Shown piece after piece: positions 35,475-47,796 of a stretch of DNA of 64,000 nt; the stretch's first letter is position 1; each line of letters starts with the position of its first letter. The DNA is from Volvox africanus (lineage: Eukaryota > Chlorophyta > Chlorophyceae > Chlamydomonadales > Volvocaceae), in the NCBI GenBank assembly GCA_030268105.1, contig BSDZ01000021.1, positions 124,001 through 188,000 on the forward strand. Reading direction: 5' to 3'. The notes below the pieces were generated by a model. The model saw nothing but the letters and a program-made list of their open reading frames with translations. It was not told the DNA's origin and made no database searches. The translations under genes were made by a program, and so were the position numbers.

Positions 35475-38400
35475 ATGGCACAGCGGGATGACCCAGCGGC
35501 CATCACCACCATTTCCTTCAAGGCAATGCAACGTGCGCGTGCAACGATTGAGGACTTCTCGCGATCCTATTTTCCATATGTTGGACTCAGCCTTCCGGAC
35601 GTAAGGCCGAGCAAGCAATATGGGTTTGTGCCGGTGCCTTCCGATTATATCAGGGCAGCGCTTCCTGTTTGCGTGCTGACTGACAATATCTATTTTAAAA
35701 TAACTATAAAATAACTGTTTCATCAAAGAAGCGTCCTGTTTATGTATGAGGCGTTATCCGTCCCACCCGTTGCCGTACCAACATGCCGTATCGTAAGCAC
35801 AGGACTTTTTTAAGTACCTTGACGTGCTTGTATGGGTAGAGGCGACCATTTACCAGCTTGACGAAGATAATGAGCAACTGACGGAGACCGGTCTCATCGA
35901 CCATCAACCCACCGCTGCGGGTACGTATGTGGATGTGTAGATTTCCCCGCTCAGCCTACGCCCGTTCCATATCTTCCGGACTGGCACGCGGTTATGTTTT
36001 GTCATAATGCGTGAGTCCTGCCATGCAAAAGACCACCTCTTCCTGTCACGTTCCGAGGGGTGGGCTCTTCAGCAGCCACTGCCACCACACCCCTCTGTAA
36101 GCCACGCTGGGGCCACACTTTTCATCGCTATGTGATGTCGATCCAGCGGCAATAATGCCACACTATCTGTTTCACATCAAAGTTGGAAGTTTTGAGCTCC
36201 AGCCCTCAGGATTGTGCCTTCACGGGTCATGTTTGCCACAACTGCACGCAGGGATCAAGGGGATATGTGCTGTTTTGAGCCAGCAAGACCTCATGGACAA
36301 GGCTCTGCAATGGGAGCTGCACCAGGTGCATGAAGCGGGGCGATAGGGGGAAGGAAGGGTGAAGGATTTCATCACAAAGACACCAAGCTGGGAAGTAACG
36401 GAAGCCAGGTTAGGCGGTCATCTTGGTTGCAAAACACGGTTCGCTGGTCTTGGCAGAATGATTTCGTTATGGGTGATCCCCAGCGTGTCAGTCCCAGCCA
36501 GCCGAACTGTGTAGGTGAGGTGCTTAGGGTGCAGCTACGGTCTCGGAGCTTGTCCCGGTCCTTAACAAACGAGATGAACGTCAGGACATCCGCCTTGCTG
36601 CGCACTAAGGCCAGCCTTAGGCTGCATATCACTGAACACTTGGCATTAGCGCATCCTGCACCGGCGGTGATCCCGTTCGATCCGCGATGCAGCAGTCAAC
36701 CCTGTTGTCCGTTCTCCTGTCTGTCTGCCGCCCCCAACCCAGGGTCTTCGTTACTGGTTGCTGGAGCAGGACATCTGCCGCAGGCTGCTACATGCGCCCC
36801 GTCCATTGCAGACATCCGCGCAGCTGACAGCGGCGGAGGTTTTAGAATGCCACGCCGCCAAGAGCTTCGACTATCGGGTGAGGTCATGTGAAGAAGAGAG
36901 CAGGGCACGCGTCTGCCGGCGAGTAGGTCATCTCCCAGCTGCGCATTCCCAGGTGGCCTAGTACCGAGTATTCCTTATGAGGAAAGATCGCAGTAGCATT
37001 CTACGCAGAAAGGCTTGTTTGGTAAGGAGTACATTCGCGCACATCCCACCATCACCATTGCACCTGGTCGAAATGGCGTGGGCCCCCTAGCGATTGCCAG
37101 ATCCGCGAGACACGTTATGCGCGTCCACAAACGGTATCTGTAATTCGTTCTGTATAATCTTTCGTAGTTAAAGGTGCGAACACGCGTGGATATGTGACGT
37201 GAATGCGGCGGATTGGGCTGCTGAAGCTCGCACCGGGCTTCGCTTACGAGAAGCAGCGCACTAACGCCTAAATCCTGCATGCCCGAGTACAAGACTGTAC
37301 GCAGGTCGGACGAGCCTTTCTCCGGCCTGCCTGTGCAGCAGTTGATGTCGAAACATGTATCTCCATACCAGAGGATTTCCAATTCATTAAACCTGCCAGC
37401 CCCGCCGCGGCCCGCGCTGCTGGTTTTCCCTTTCCCGTGTGCGTATGTAGGTCCTCTGCTTGCTGTTGTTTCGGCTGACGAAGAAGCCATACGATGAGGC
37501 CCTCCTGTCATTCCTTCGACTGGATGAGATGCTCGTTGACATAAGTGATGATCTAGTTGACTATGAGGTTGGGTGCACGCGTTAAGAGGGCATGGAACTG
37601 GAGGTGCTGACAGGCGTTCTGGGGGTAGGGGGTCGCACAGGGGTCGCAATATAGACCATTTCAGCGGGAGCAAAATTCGTGGCCTACTCGATCTAGATTT
37701 GACGATGGGGAGAAGGTTCGGGACACCAAAAGAAGTTTAATGCAGTGGCTGCTCCGCAGATATTTGGGTATAAGGCAAGAAAAGGAAGGGTGGGGTCCAC
37801 CGAGGGCAGCGGATAAAGGTGGTGATGAATCTGAATATGTACTGCAGTCGTCATGGTCATGGTCATGAAGAGCCTGGGACGCTGTGACTCTGCAGACGAG
37901 TCCCATGTGCCTCGCGTCTTCCCTTGAAGCCTCAGCACAAGGATCAGATGTACAGCAGCACGTGATGACTTGACTTTTCCTGGTTCAGCTGCAGACATCT
38001 CTCCTCGCGCTGTGACCTAGCCCTAAACCTAGCCTAACTTGCGCAATCCCGAACACCATTTACAGTCCGCACGTGCACTGCCCGACAGGATGATGTGCTG
38101 GCGAACTCTTTCAACATTTTCCGGTGTAAGTATGGATCTTCATTTACCTGCTAATTTGGTGCAGTGGCTTCCAAATTGTGCACACCCTTTCAAGTCATGT
38201 ATTGTAATGCAAAATTGGCAAGCAGATGGACAGATGGCTTACTAATAATTCGGTATGCATGTGCAGACCACGGGTTGGTTTTCCTTTCAACCCATGTCTC
38301 AGCTCCCCTGGAACTCCCCCTCAATCATGACAGGTTACATTCAGCTGTACGGCAGGGAAGCCGAGCTGAGACTGGTGAGATCCATCGCATATAGCACCCT

Positions 38401-39360
38401 GTCGTACACTACTGAGCCACGCCCCAACATCGGATGCCTCGTTGTGACCATATGTGTGTGCATAGATGTTCAGTCTGCGCACCGCGCGGCATTAGGAAAG
38501 GCTCATTTCCTCCCGTCTGCAATGGGTTGTAGGTTTTCACGACTGGGACAGCACCATCATCATCACCTGCACATCGTCCGCTTGCATAGCATGCTTCGCG
38601 TAGCGTACCCTCAGCTGCATCGCCGCGGCCGCAATCGTAGGTCGCAATGTTCCTTAGAGAACCGCCAACGTCTAGTCCTGGAACTGGTCCCATTCAGGTG
38701 GAGCGGATCAGCTCTCTAGAGGAGCAGCACGGGCGGCTGCTGGCCGGCCTCACGGAGGACATGAGGGAGCATTACTGGCGGAGGCATCGAGAGGCCAGCG
38801 AGGGACAGGGTGAGGGTTGCGTCGAGGGCCCGCATGCAGACCCGGTTAGGGGAGATGAAGGGGGTAGGATAAATTACTTTTCCTAAGTTTTTGTATCCCA
38901 TATACATAGTAGTTATGATAAAAAAATTAAGTGTTTCCTCTGTTATTTTTTTTGCTTTTTTTGCGTTGGAGATATAGCTCCTAAAGTCTGCATATTATGT
39001 AACCTATCAAATAGTTTTTGACTGGATTGAGAGTATACCTTTTTCTGTAACGGGACAACGACAGTGAAAAGAAACAGGTAAAATGTGACCATTATCATGG
39101 GCCTGGCATCTACCGACCACGCAACTGCACGCCCATAACGTGCGTAAGGGATATAGCAGCCGAGGTTCCAGGGACTCTTAACGTGTTTTCGTTGCCACGG
39201 AGCGCCCCTATTTCCGCCCCCTCACGGAGGTACTGAAATCCTGATGGAAAAACATTTGTCCTCTTGTGCGAGCATCGCAGGGTCGGATAGATGGGTGTTT
39301 CCGCCCCCAATCTATGATGAGGCCACCTACCGGGAGCAAATCAAGCGCGAGGAAGCATAG
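35475..39360 (+). CDS. Conserved plant/algal protein of unknown function, 9 exons
   Basis: Exons 35475-35600, 35803-35920, 36252-36325, 36743-36877, 37451-37567, 38089-38125, 38334-38374, 38698-38809 and 39281-39360 join in frame into about 279 residues, from MAQRDDPAAI to TAG 39358-39360. Key stretches are DFFKYLDVLVWVEATIYQLD, GLRYWLLEQDICRRLL, KSFDYRVLCLLLFRL, DISDDLVDYE, DDVLANSFNIFRCYIQLYG and RWVFPPPIYDEATYREQI. These match, from memory, a soluble all-helical family widespread in land plants and algae (DYEDDV..NSFN..R motif) whose function I do not know. No signal peptide or membrane segment is visible. The 37-nt and 41-nt exons are unusually small. Donor GAG|GTTGGG after exon 5 is weak but keeps the frame. 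Confidence 0.75.
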
Positions 39361-39599
39361 GCAGGGGCGGCTGGTCGACCTGGTTAGCCGGCTGTATGGG
39401 CGGCTACGGTATAGGTACAACACATCCAATACACTACTGCGTCCGATGCAATCATCGCGCATCGCGCAAGTTGCATGCCGTCGGCCATGGGGCTGGTGAC
39501 CATTCGCAGACCTAGCACTGCTGATATAACCGCGCTAGGAGGATATGACTCGTTATGTTAGTTAATAACGTTGGGCAAAGTGATGCCGCAAATGACGCA

Positions 39600-39604
39600 T
39601 GTAA
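39600..39604 (+). promoter_or_regulatory. Candidate TGTAA polyadenylation signal
   Basis: A TGTAA word lies 240 bp after the stop codon of the 9-exon gene. It is at a plausible distance for the green-algal signal, but a 5-bp word is weak evidence. Confidence 0.3.
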
Positions 39605-40373
39605 CGTTGGCGCCTGCCACATCGGCATTGTATGTTATCGGCAGAGTGGATTTCGAGTGAACGGAGGGGCAGTGATCGAAGAGCTAGTGATCCGACAAGA
39701 GCTGAGCACTGGGTACAGAGGACTCGCTTGATGAAACACAGGAAATTCAGGATGTGGCACCTAAAGATTGAATGGATAGTGCAGGTTCAAGCGGCTCTTC
39801 CTGAGCCCTTCATGGAAGAGCAACCTAATTTTTGATGATTGGGCTACACCATGCAATAATGGCTACATTCACGTAACTCTCATATCCACTGATTTAGCCG
39901 GACGAAGAAGGCCAGGTGCACGATGAATTTTGTTCTACATTGCTCAAGTATAAGACAAGCATTTTGGCCTTCGCAATCCTTCTTGACATTCTTTTGTTAG
40001 ACGGGGCTGCTGCATGAGGTTCGAAAGTCCTGACAAAACAACATGCACACTCCAGCACATCATGCCAGGAAAAACATTTGCCGCACTTTGTCGCAACAGT
40101 TAGTCGAGACATACACCATTCCGTCCAGAAATGTAGCAGCAAACAACAAACCGCCACATAATTCGATTTACTCTGGAGCACCTGATGCCCGCAGAGAGGT
40201 GTAGGCGCCGAAGCCCGTACCATATACCCTGATTCCCTTCGCCATCAGAAGTCAAACGAACAAAACTGCAGCCAAACAGACATCACGCCAATGAGTTCTA
40301 CCGCAACAATGTCTGCAGACAGCAACAAACCAACCTCACATCGTAAGATTGGTTACGAGCCAAAACACGGCAT

Positions 40374-43295
40374 TTAATTTGTGTTCATGTATGTGCTGGC
40401 GTCAATTTTCTCTGGCAAAGGCTTTATGTCAACATCAAAGCGGTCCTGCACGGCGTTAAGTACCGCCGAGTCCTCCTGTGACGAGACGAAAGTAATAGCC
40501 AGGCCCTTTGTGCCGAAGCGACCCGCGCGGCCAACCTGCATGATTGAGAGAGACAATTGAAAACTTTATTCCAAGCCCCATCCATTCAGCGTATGTTCAA
40601 TCCTTGGTGCGTCAGACGGGGGCAAGGATAGCTACAGGTGCAGATGGCGTGTACCTCTTTCATCCGCAAGCATCAAGCATGCACCCATGCGTGAAAACGC
40701 ACCCGGTGAAGGTATGTGTCCGCTCCGTTGCCGTGCTTAGATTCGCCCTTTGCCTTGTCGTCCGACTCAGGCATGTCGTAGTTGATTACAATATTGACGC
40801 GCTCAATGTCGATACCACGGCCAACCAGGTCAGTCGCAACCAGGATACGGTGTTTTCCCTCCTTGAAGTTCTTGTAGACCTGCTCGTAGACGGGCAGTAT
40901 GTTATAACAAAACCAAAAGACCCCATGTGGGATATCAACCCAAAATTAATGTCTCCGAATGCTGGAGGACGTCACAATAAGTTTTCCCTTAACAGTTACA
41001 AGTTACATACGAAGTACCCTTGGGTTCTGTCCAAACCAAATGCACCGACTGTCAAAAACAAATGCGTTGCAAGGGGGAAGGACCGGATGCCAAAAGCCCA
41101 CCTTAATGCGCTCCTCCTGGTCCATGCCTCCGTATATGCAGACGCTTGGAAAGTTGCACTCGTTCAGCAGTTGGTTGAGCATTTTGGCACGCGCTACGCT
41201 CTTGACGAAAATGACCACCTGTATTCCAACGCAAGAGAACACATGTGGATTAATGAAATTGCAAAACGAAAACGTTGTAAAATGGGTACAACCCTGGATT
41301 ATAACCAACCTGGTTGAAGTCAAGCGCATCCAGCAGATCGTTGAGCTTCCGGTTCTTCTCCTCCTCGTGCAGCATGACGTAGTGCTGCACCAACCCGTGC
41401 AGGGTGAGCTTGGACTCGTCGTCCACGTACACCTCTTGCGGCTGCAGCAGCAGTGAGACAGGAAGGGCGCGCAGGCGCCAATCTCAAGTAAGGAAGCGCT
41501 GCACGTCCGCTACTGGGGCTGCCGCCATGCTGGCTGGTAAATGCTTGAGTGGCGTCAACGTTCCCAACTGACGAAATACTGACATCCCGCCAGGCTGCCG
41601 CCGCAACAGCACCACAATTAAGCTCAAGCAGCGAACCGACAGCTAATTGCTGTCGAGACATAAGCGACAATGTGGCAATCCTCCCGCTTTGCTTGGTTGC
41701 TTACAATCCCTTCAACACAAATGGCTGTTTTGCATATGCTGAACGCTGACCCACTGACTCAGGGCTGGATATTTTCCAGTTTTGCGTGCGTGCTACAAGA
41801 CTGTAAGTTCTCCGGTAAAACTAGCTTCCTGAGGGAGCCACCACCGCGCCCGATCAAGCAACGCATAACCTGCTGCACAACCCAGGCGAGCTTCAAAGGC
41901 GCCCACAGCCGTCACCACGGCGCCCAAGGGCCGGTCATCCTTGCATCCAACAGACAGCTCTGGCATGCGTCCAGTGTTAAAGCAGCGGAGGAGCGCCGTT
42001 CAACCGGACGCCGGAGCTCAGGAGGCCGGGAGGCTGAAGGGTCTGAAGGAGATGCTGGAGTCCGACCCTTGGGCCGAAACACCCACAGGACGGGACACTC
42101 GCGACCTGCGCCGGCGGCACTGCCGCTGATTACGTACGTTGGTCATGAACTTCTTGCAGACGGCCCGCATCTCCGGGTTAAGCGTTGCAGAGAACATCAT
42201 GACCTGCTTCTCGTGCGGCGTCATCTTAAAAATCTCTTGGCAGTCCGCGCGCATATCTGCGCACAGGGTGCAGGAAATGAAAGTGACACCCACGCACTTC
42301 ACAACATACGGTTCGTGAGCCTTCTGGCTCATTCCAGGCCTTAAAGTTTGCGAAGCATGCAAATGTTACCACGAAACGTCTGGCTTACCGAGCTTCTCCA
42401 GCATCTTATCGCACTCGTCCAGGACGAAGAAACGAACATGCTTCAGCGGGAGCGCGCCCTCCTTGGCCAGCTGGACAAAACAAACAAAGCCACGATGCAG
42501 AACTATCAGTACTGTACTAAAGATATTACAGATACATAACAGGCATTGATCCACTTAGTGCTCACGACTGAAGCGCACCTGCTTGATCCTTCCCGGCGTC
42601 CCGACTACGATGTTCGGAACTGACTTCTTTAGCGTCTCCTTATTCTGATTGACCGGAATCCCACCATAAAAATTGCCGATTGTTACGCCCTTCATCCGGG
42701 CGCTGAAGCGTGTGAACTCGTGGCAAATCTGCGATCGCCCGGAGGCGAAGCCGGCTAAGTACCAAGGAGTTTGTTTTACATTTCACCTTCCGTACAAGGC
42801 TATACCTGAAATGCCAGCTCGCGTGTGTGGCAAAGGATAATGGCATGGCACTCGTTCGGCTTCGGGTCCAACTGCTGAAGAATGGACAGGACGAACACGG
42901 CTGTCTTCCCCATACCAGACTTAGCCTGGCACAGAACATCATTTCCAAGGATAGCATGAGGGATGCACTCGTGTTGCACTGTGCAAGAGCAAGAAAGCAA
43001 AAAGAGGGTGTGAGGTGGGAGTTGAGAGATCTGTGTGGCAAAGGAGGCCAGCACACAGGTACGCGGAACAGAAACACCTAGACGGGACACGCATGTTACC
43101 TTCGGATGGATGCTCGAAGCCGCAATCTGCGATGGCCTGCAAGAGCTCTGGCTTCAACATAAGCTCCTTGAAACCGGTGGCATGGATACCAACATAACCC
43201 TTCTTCTCTTGGCCAGCCTTTCCGACAGCCTCAGCCTCAGCAACGTCATCTTCCTCGTAGTCGAGGAGCTCCTCCTCGTTCGCGGGATCGGCCAT
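40374..43295 (-). CDS. UAP56: DEAD-box ATP-dependent RNA helicase UAP56/Sub2, 9 exons
   Basis: Exons (minus) 43100-43295, 42806-42978, 42579-42728, 42389-42470, 42138-42256, 41310-41441, 41102-41218, 40703-40882 and 40374-40535 join in frame into about 436 residues. Motifs are Q-motif region [22 protein letters not shown] (motif I), [15 protein letters not shown] (DECD, diagnostic of UAP56/DDX39), [31 protein letters not shown] and [13 protein letters not shown]. The N-terminal [11 protein letters not shown] matches the family's acidic start. The known role is in spliceosome assembly and TREX-dependent mRNA export in the nucleus. One oddity is an insertion of about 13 residues ([13 protein letters not shown]) between MPES and ADTYLHR. 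The donor of exon 6, CAG|GTTGGT, is non-consensus. The stop is TAA. Confidence 0.95.
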
Positions 43296-44102
43296 GGCTG
43301 CTGGAAGTTACTATTAAAAAGGTGAAAGAATCTTATAATTAATCGTGAGAACAGAACAGGTGATGAGCTAAGTGATGCGGACACAAGGTATGCAATTACA
43401 CTATGCAAACCTGCATCCTTTGTTAACATATGTACGGCGGTAGTGCGGGTCCCTGGAGCACATACAATTTTTGCCTCGCATTACGTTTTCGCAAATTGGA
43501 ATAATTATGCCTCGAATACATAAAAGCTTGTTACACTGCATTAGGCAAGAATTTTAGAATAACAACATGACGGATAGAGACCGGCTAGGCGGGTCGTGGT
43601 TTATTGCACAATGCTGGAGGCATTGAGAGACAATAAGGCGAGGCTAACTTCAATATTCATTTCGCCTCGTTACTGCAGTCTTTGGCCTTTTCGCCCAACA
43701 CCTTCCCTCCCCTCCCCGCCTTACGAGTTCAAGAAGTTTGTAACTAGCTTGTTCCCCTGCCCTACCCCTACAATCAAAACGCAGCAACTGTCATTTATTT
43801 GCGCCGCAAGGAAACTAAAATGAAACGAATCAATCCGTGTAAGAAGGCAGCCTCAGAGCGGCAGCTAGGCTTTTTAGATACGTGTGTGTGCGGTGTTTCC
43901 CTCCGACCCCTTTTGGTCTGCTTATAAATATGCAAGTCAAGGAATAATCAGTGCGCCGCATCCAGAGAAATGCTACATCAAGTAAACACGGGAATATGGC
44001 AGGTCCCTGTACGCTAAACAGATTGAGTCTCCATACGACATCACCCCACTCTTGGTCGGGGTCCCAACCAACCAACACAAACACATGCCCCTGTTTGCGC
44101 AC
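43296..44102. other. Intergenic, UAP56 upstream region
   Basis: No gene is recognised. The right half of the 43.3-44.1 kb stretch was searched for the Lon continuation after 44103 and shows none. The left half should carry the UAP56 promoter. Confidence 0.45.
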
Positions 44103-46092
44103 CTCTCCGGTACGTTGAGCTGCTACAGCACCCCCTGCAGCGTGGCATCGTCTGCTCTGGTTATACTGGCTGCAGCATCCACAAGCCGGGACATGTCCTG
44201 CAGTTCTATACTGCCAGCTGTGGGAGAGGTTGTGCGGGAGAGAGGGATCAAGATGTCACTGTACGGCGCACATGTCACTGATGGCAGCAGCAGGTGCGTA
44301 AGATACGTCAGATGCGAGGGCTTGGAAAAGGAGGGGCGGTAGGAGTTGGGAGGAAGAGGGGGCCCGGGGGTATGGGGGGAAGGCGAATGAAACGAATCCT
44401 TGTGCTGATACTGAAGGAATGAGGACTAACAGTGAAGGTCGGATGATGGGGGTGTAGGGGGCTGGGACAAACCATCGTTGCAGCGTAAAGGAGGGATGCG
44501 GTGTTTGCCTGTACGGCAGCTGCAGCTAGCAGGCAGGCCGGGCCCCATCCGCCATTCCCAAGTATAGTCAGAAATCTCTTCTACCGAACCCCTCTCCTGA
44601 CATCGAATACCCCTCCCCCCTCCTCAGTCATGCACGAGTCATGAGGCCAGGTGGATGGCCAGGCGGACATTTCCCCGGCCCGGTTCACTCACCAACCCCG
44701 TCTTCCGCACTCTCCGATGCCCCAGTAGCAGCAGTTGAGCAGAATTCCCCCCCATCACCCGCCAGTACCGTGTGCAACTGAGCGCGAGGAGGGAAAACGC
44801 CCTGAGGATCCTCGTGCAAAGCGCCCGACAGGCTCGCTATGCCCGGCCAACTCCCCAATAGAGCTCCGTGGACCTCAACCCCCCTGGGCTGCACATTCGT
44901 GTGCGCAGATGATCGCCTCACCTCAACCAGACACTGTCTCTATACGGCACCCGCGGGGCAAGTCCACTTTCCCAAAACCGAAGCACATACGCACATTGAC
45001 GTATATGTGAATACACACACCAAAATGCACCTTCCTCAAGCACACTGCAATCCCCTCCTCAACCCCGATCTCCGCCCCACCTCAACTGAACGAATGTCCC
45101 GATGTCGTACAAATGGGACGCCGCATGAGCAGCCTCGCCCCCGCCGTAGCCCTCTCCCTGGAGTCTGCTGTATCATGCTCTACGATAGAGCTCGCGAGTT
45201 CACGTCAGGATTAGACATCCTAATCATGATCATGATACTACAGAGATGGTGCTCGGAGGCTCTCCCCAAAAAGGCGGCCACATAGACGTGTGCCCTGAGT
45301 CATGAGCACAGAATGCTGCAGGGTACAAGGGGGAGTGTGTGGGACATCGGTACATGGTGTATTTGCCGTTGAAAATACCGCCTGGAGCATTCAGAGGATA
45401 TCCCGGGTGCTGGGCGCCGCTGTGTTTGGGCGCTTTTTCGTACCGCCGTACACTGGCGGAACATGGCCAATGAAATTCATACCAGCTGTGATTGCTTCCA
45501 CTTGGCCGCTGCCGGCGCCCAGCACCCATGCACCGGCCGGGGGGATCAGCCATCAGTCGAATCCAACCGATCTGGGAGATCGCAACAAAAGTCCACTTCA
45601 CCCCACCCCCTTAGTGAGAGTACCCAGCCCCCGCATTTATTCACCCACGTCCACCTGGATACACGGTCGGTCTCATCCTTGGTACCTCCGCTCCACCATC
45701 ATCCAAATACCCGTCACCATACATCCCGCCCGCCCGCCCTTTCCGTGCATGGCATCTTACCCCTCGGTCTCCTCGTTCTTATTGATCATGACGGGGGTGT
45801 AAGTCCCAGGGAACAGCGGCTTGCGGGATAGCTACATTACAAACACCTTGTGGTGTTTCCTTTCGGGACCGGACGGCACCAGGGCATCTTCGGATAATCC
45901 TCTGGCGCCGTTGCTACTGCTGGTGCTGCTACCCCCGTTGCCGCTGTTAGGGCCACTTACAGCGTCCGCGCTCTCCTTTTGCTTGTTGCCGAGGCCAGCC
46001 CTGTCGTCGCCGGCAAGACTCGCTGTACGTAAGCCGCGCTGCGCGCCAATCAAGGATTCGACCCAAAACGTCAGGGGTTCGCGCACCTCCAA
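44103..46092 (-). pseudogene. N-terminal Lon protease fragment with in-frame TAG codons, truncated
   Basis: Pieces of the Lon substrate-binding (LON) domain appear in order on the minus strand. They are a Ser/Gly-rich leader (REPLTFWVESLIGAQRGLRT, then ERKHHKVFVM) at about 45835-46092, LSRKPLFPGTYTPVMINKNE at about 45761-45831, VYVAAFLGRASEHHL at about 45240-45287, exon 44693-44888, and exon 44103-44277 (SIELQDMSRLVDAAASITRA, DDATLQGVL, QLNVPER). Homology continues across two in-frame TAG codons, at 45832-45834 and 44123-44125. After 44103 no Lon helical, AAA or protease domain follows. The piece near 45.25 kb does not join in phase with the one before it. Lon is an ATP-dependent Ser protease of mitochondria, chloroplasts or peroxisomes. 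Most likely this is a truncated pseudogene. Sequencing error or unusual splicing are alternatives. Confidence 0.6.
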
Positions 46093-47169
46093 TTTTTTCC
46101 TAAAAGCCCAGATCCGCCGGAATCGTTACTATCGCTGGACGAATATTGCGCCCAATGGAATTCGTACAGATCATAGCAAAGTAAGTAAGATCCATGGAGC
46201 TTACCTAATTTTAAAAAGTTTCGGCAGAGCGTTTGCGACCGCATGCCGTCGTCGCGATGGTTTTAGATATGAGACGCACTTCGAAAAGTAAATATACATT
46301 CCATATTCAACAATATAAGCATCCACGAACGAAAGAAGGTAACCATCATGATAATCACCAACGGTCAGTTAGAGACGAGTCGCGAACGCGCGATTGCATT
46401 TGTAATGCCGTGACAAAAACGCCTCGCTCCTCCATTATCCTTTTAACTGTGTATGATGCTTACAAGTGGTGATATCCATGAACAATTTTATCCACGGTTT
46501 TGATAAGAACGTGGACCCACGTTATCCGTGACCTCCAAAGTCCTGATCCGTGATTCGCTGCCAAGCTTTGATTGCGCATCTCTTGCTGATCCTCGTCTCA
46601 CGAGGCGAAGAAAATTGTTTTTTAAGTACCAGAGTGATAACCGCATCGCATTTCTGGCTTCCTCCACTCTGCAATGTGAAGAGCAGCAGGAGCAGCAGAA
46701 GCGTAGCAGTATGAAGCAGTTCACATTCTCCGCAAGCGACCCCCTTGCTCCCTCCCAGAGTTCACCACCATCTAGCCACGCCATGATTAGACTGCATGAA
46801 AACATGCACGGACCTCTAACAAATAGAAATAGTGTCTTATGAGGTACACTGCTCTTCAGATGTGAGAGATGGCTGGTATCATCTGACCTATCAAGCAGGG
46901 AGGCGCGCTCACCACTCTCAACCTGCCTTCCGCCGCAGACGCCCTCCTTAGCAGCCTTCACTTCTTTGCATTCCCCCTCCATCGTCCCACGTTTGCTGCT
47001 GCGCTGACCTCGTCATCACGCTGCGCATAAAAATTGCTGCCCTATGATTCCCCGTCCTGAGCACTCCTTGCCCATTTCTAGCAGCCGACTTGGCGCCGGT
47101 ATGCCGTTAGGTTCCCTAACCCCGCGCCGCCGACATCACCATCATCGACCTCCCAGCCTTGAGTGCATC
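46093..47169. other. Intergenic, no gene recognised
   Basis: Short open frames on both strands lack motifs. It may contain an upstream exon or promoter of the former Lon gene. Nothing else was identified. Confidence 0.4.
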
Positions 47170-47796
47170 TCAGCAGTGGTCAAGCCGCATGCCTCCGCTG
47201 CCCTGCACATAACCTCCACTGGCGGCAGTAGCTCTCCAGCTCAGAAGCCAGGCGACATTGCGGTCCCCTGCGGCCACCCCCTTTTGCACAGCGCTGACGC
47301 CAGCGCCGTCAACATCGCTGATGCTGGCCGCCTTGCCTGCGCCACCTCCAGCAATATTCGCATGGAGCCGCACCAGCGCTCGCACGAATTTCATCAACTG
47401 TGTGTTGGTCAGCGCCGACAGCTGTGGCTGCATGGTCATCATCAATACCAGTCGCCAGCGGCGCGGGATGTAGCTGTATGACAGTGCCGCACTCCTCAGC
47501 TGCAGTTCGGGGGCCGAGATCGCAACCGCCATATTCACCCCACCAATCCTCCGTCGGCACTGTCGGTGCAATCGCTGCGCCAGCTGTAGCCGACGATTGC
47601 CACAAACCTGCCGTGGCCCGCGCAGCAGCATATCTACTGCGCGGACCAGCTTCAGCAACCACCTGGCATCCACGGCCGGAACCTGAGGTGCAAGGGACGC
47701 CTCTGGCACCGCCCCATCCTTCAGTGGGGGCGCCGCAGTGGTAAATCCAGCGATCCCCCGGCCACCCGCGTGCTGCCGCTGTTGCGCCACCTCCAA
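47170..47796 (-). pseudogene. OPR/RAP-like helical repeat fragment, probably frameshifted
   Basis: A 208-residue minus-strand frame contains WLLKLVRAVDMLLRG, RRWRLVLMMTMQPQLSALTN and TQLMKFVRALVRLHANI. This style of repeated amphipathic helices (F/M..L..Q...L..L...L..LVRA.A.L) is typical of octotricopeptide-repeat (OPR) organelle RNA-binding proteins, abundant in chlorophyte algae. After HANI the helical signal continues in another frame (LLEVAQARRPASAMLTALAS, ALCKRGW), suggesting a frameshift near 47350 or a missed intron. No start codon, transit peptide or RAP domain is visible. If real and intact, it would act in chloroplast or mitochondrial RNA metabolism. The family assignment is from pattern only. 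Confidence 0.35.

Noticed and set aside
44103..46092. Reassignment of TAG to glutamine or glutamate, suggested by two in-frame TAGs in the Lon fragment
   Set aside because: Conserved genes in the same window (UAP56, FTSH2, kinase, SRPRB) contain no in-frame TAG. The 9-exon gene and the ABCF gene appear to end at TAG, where homology stops. A pseudogene explains the data better.
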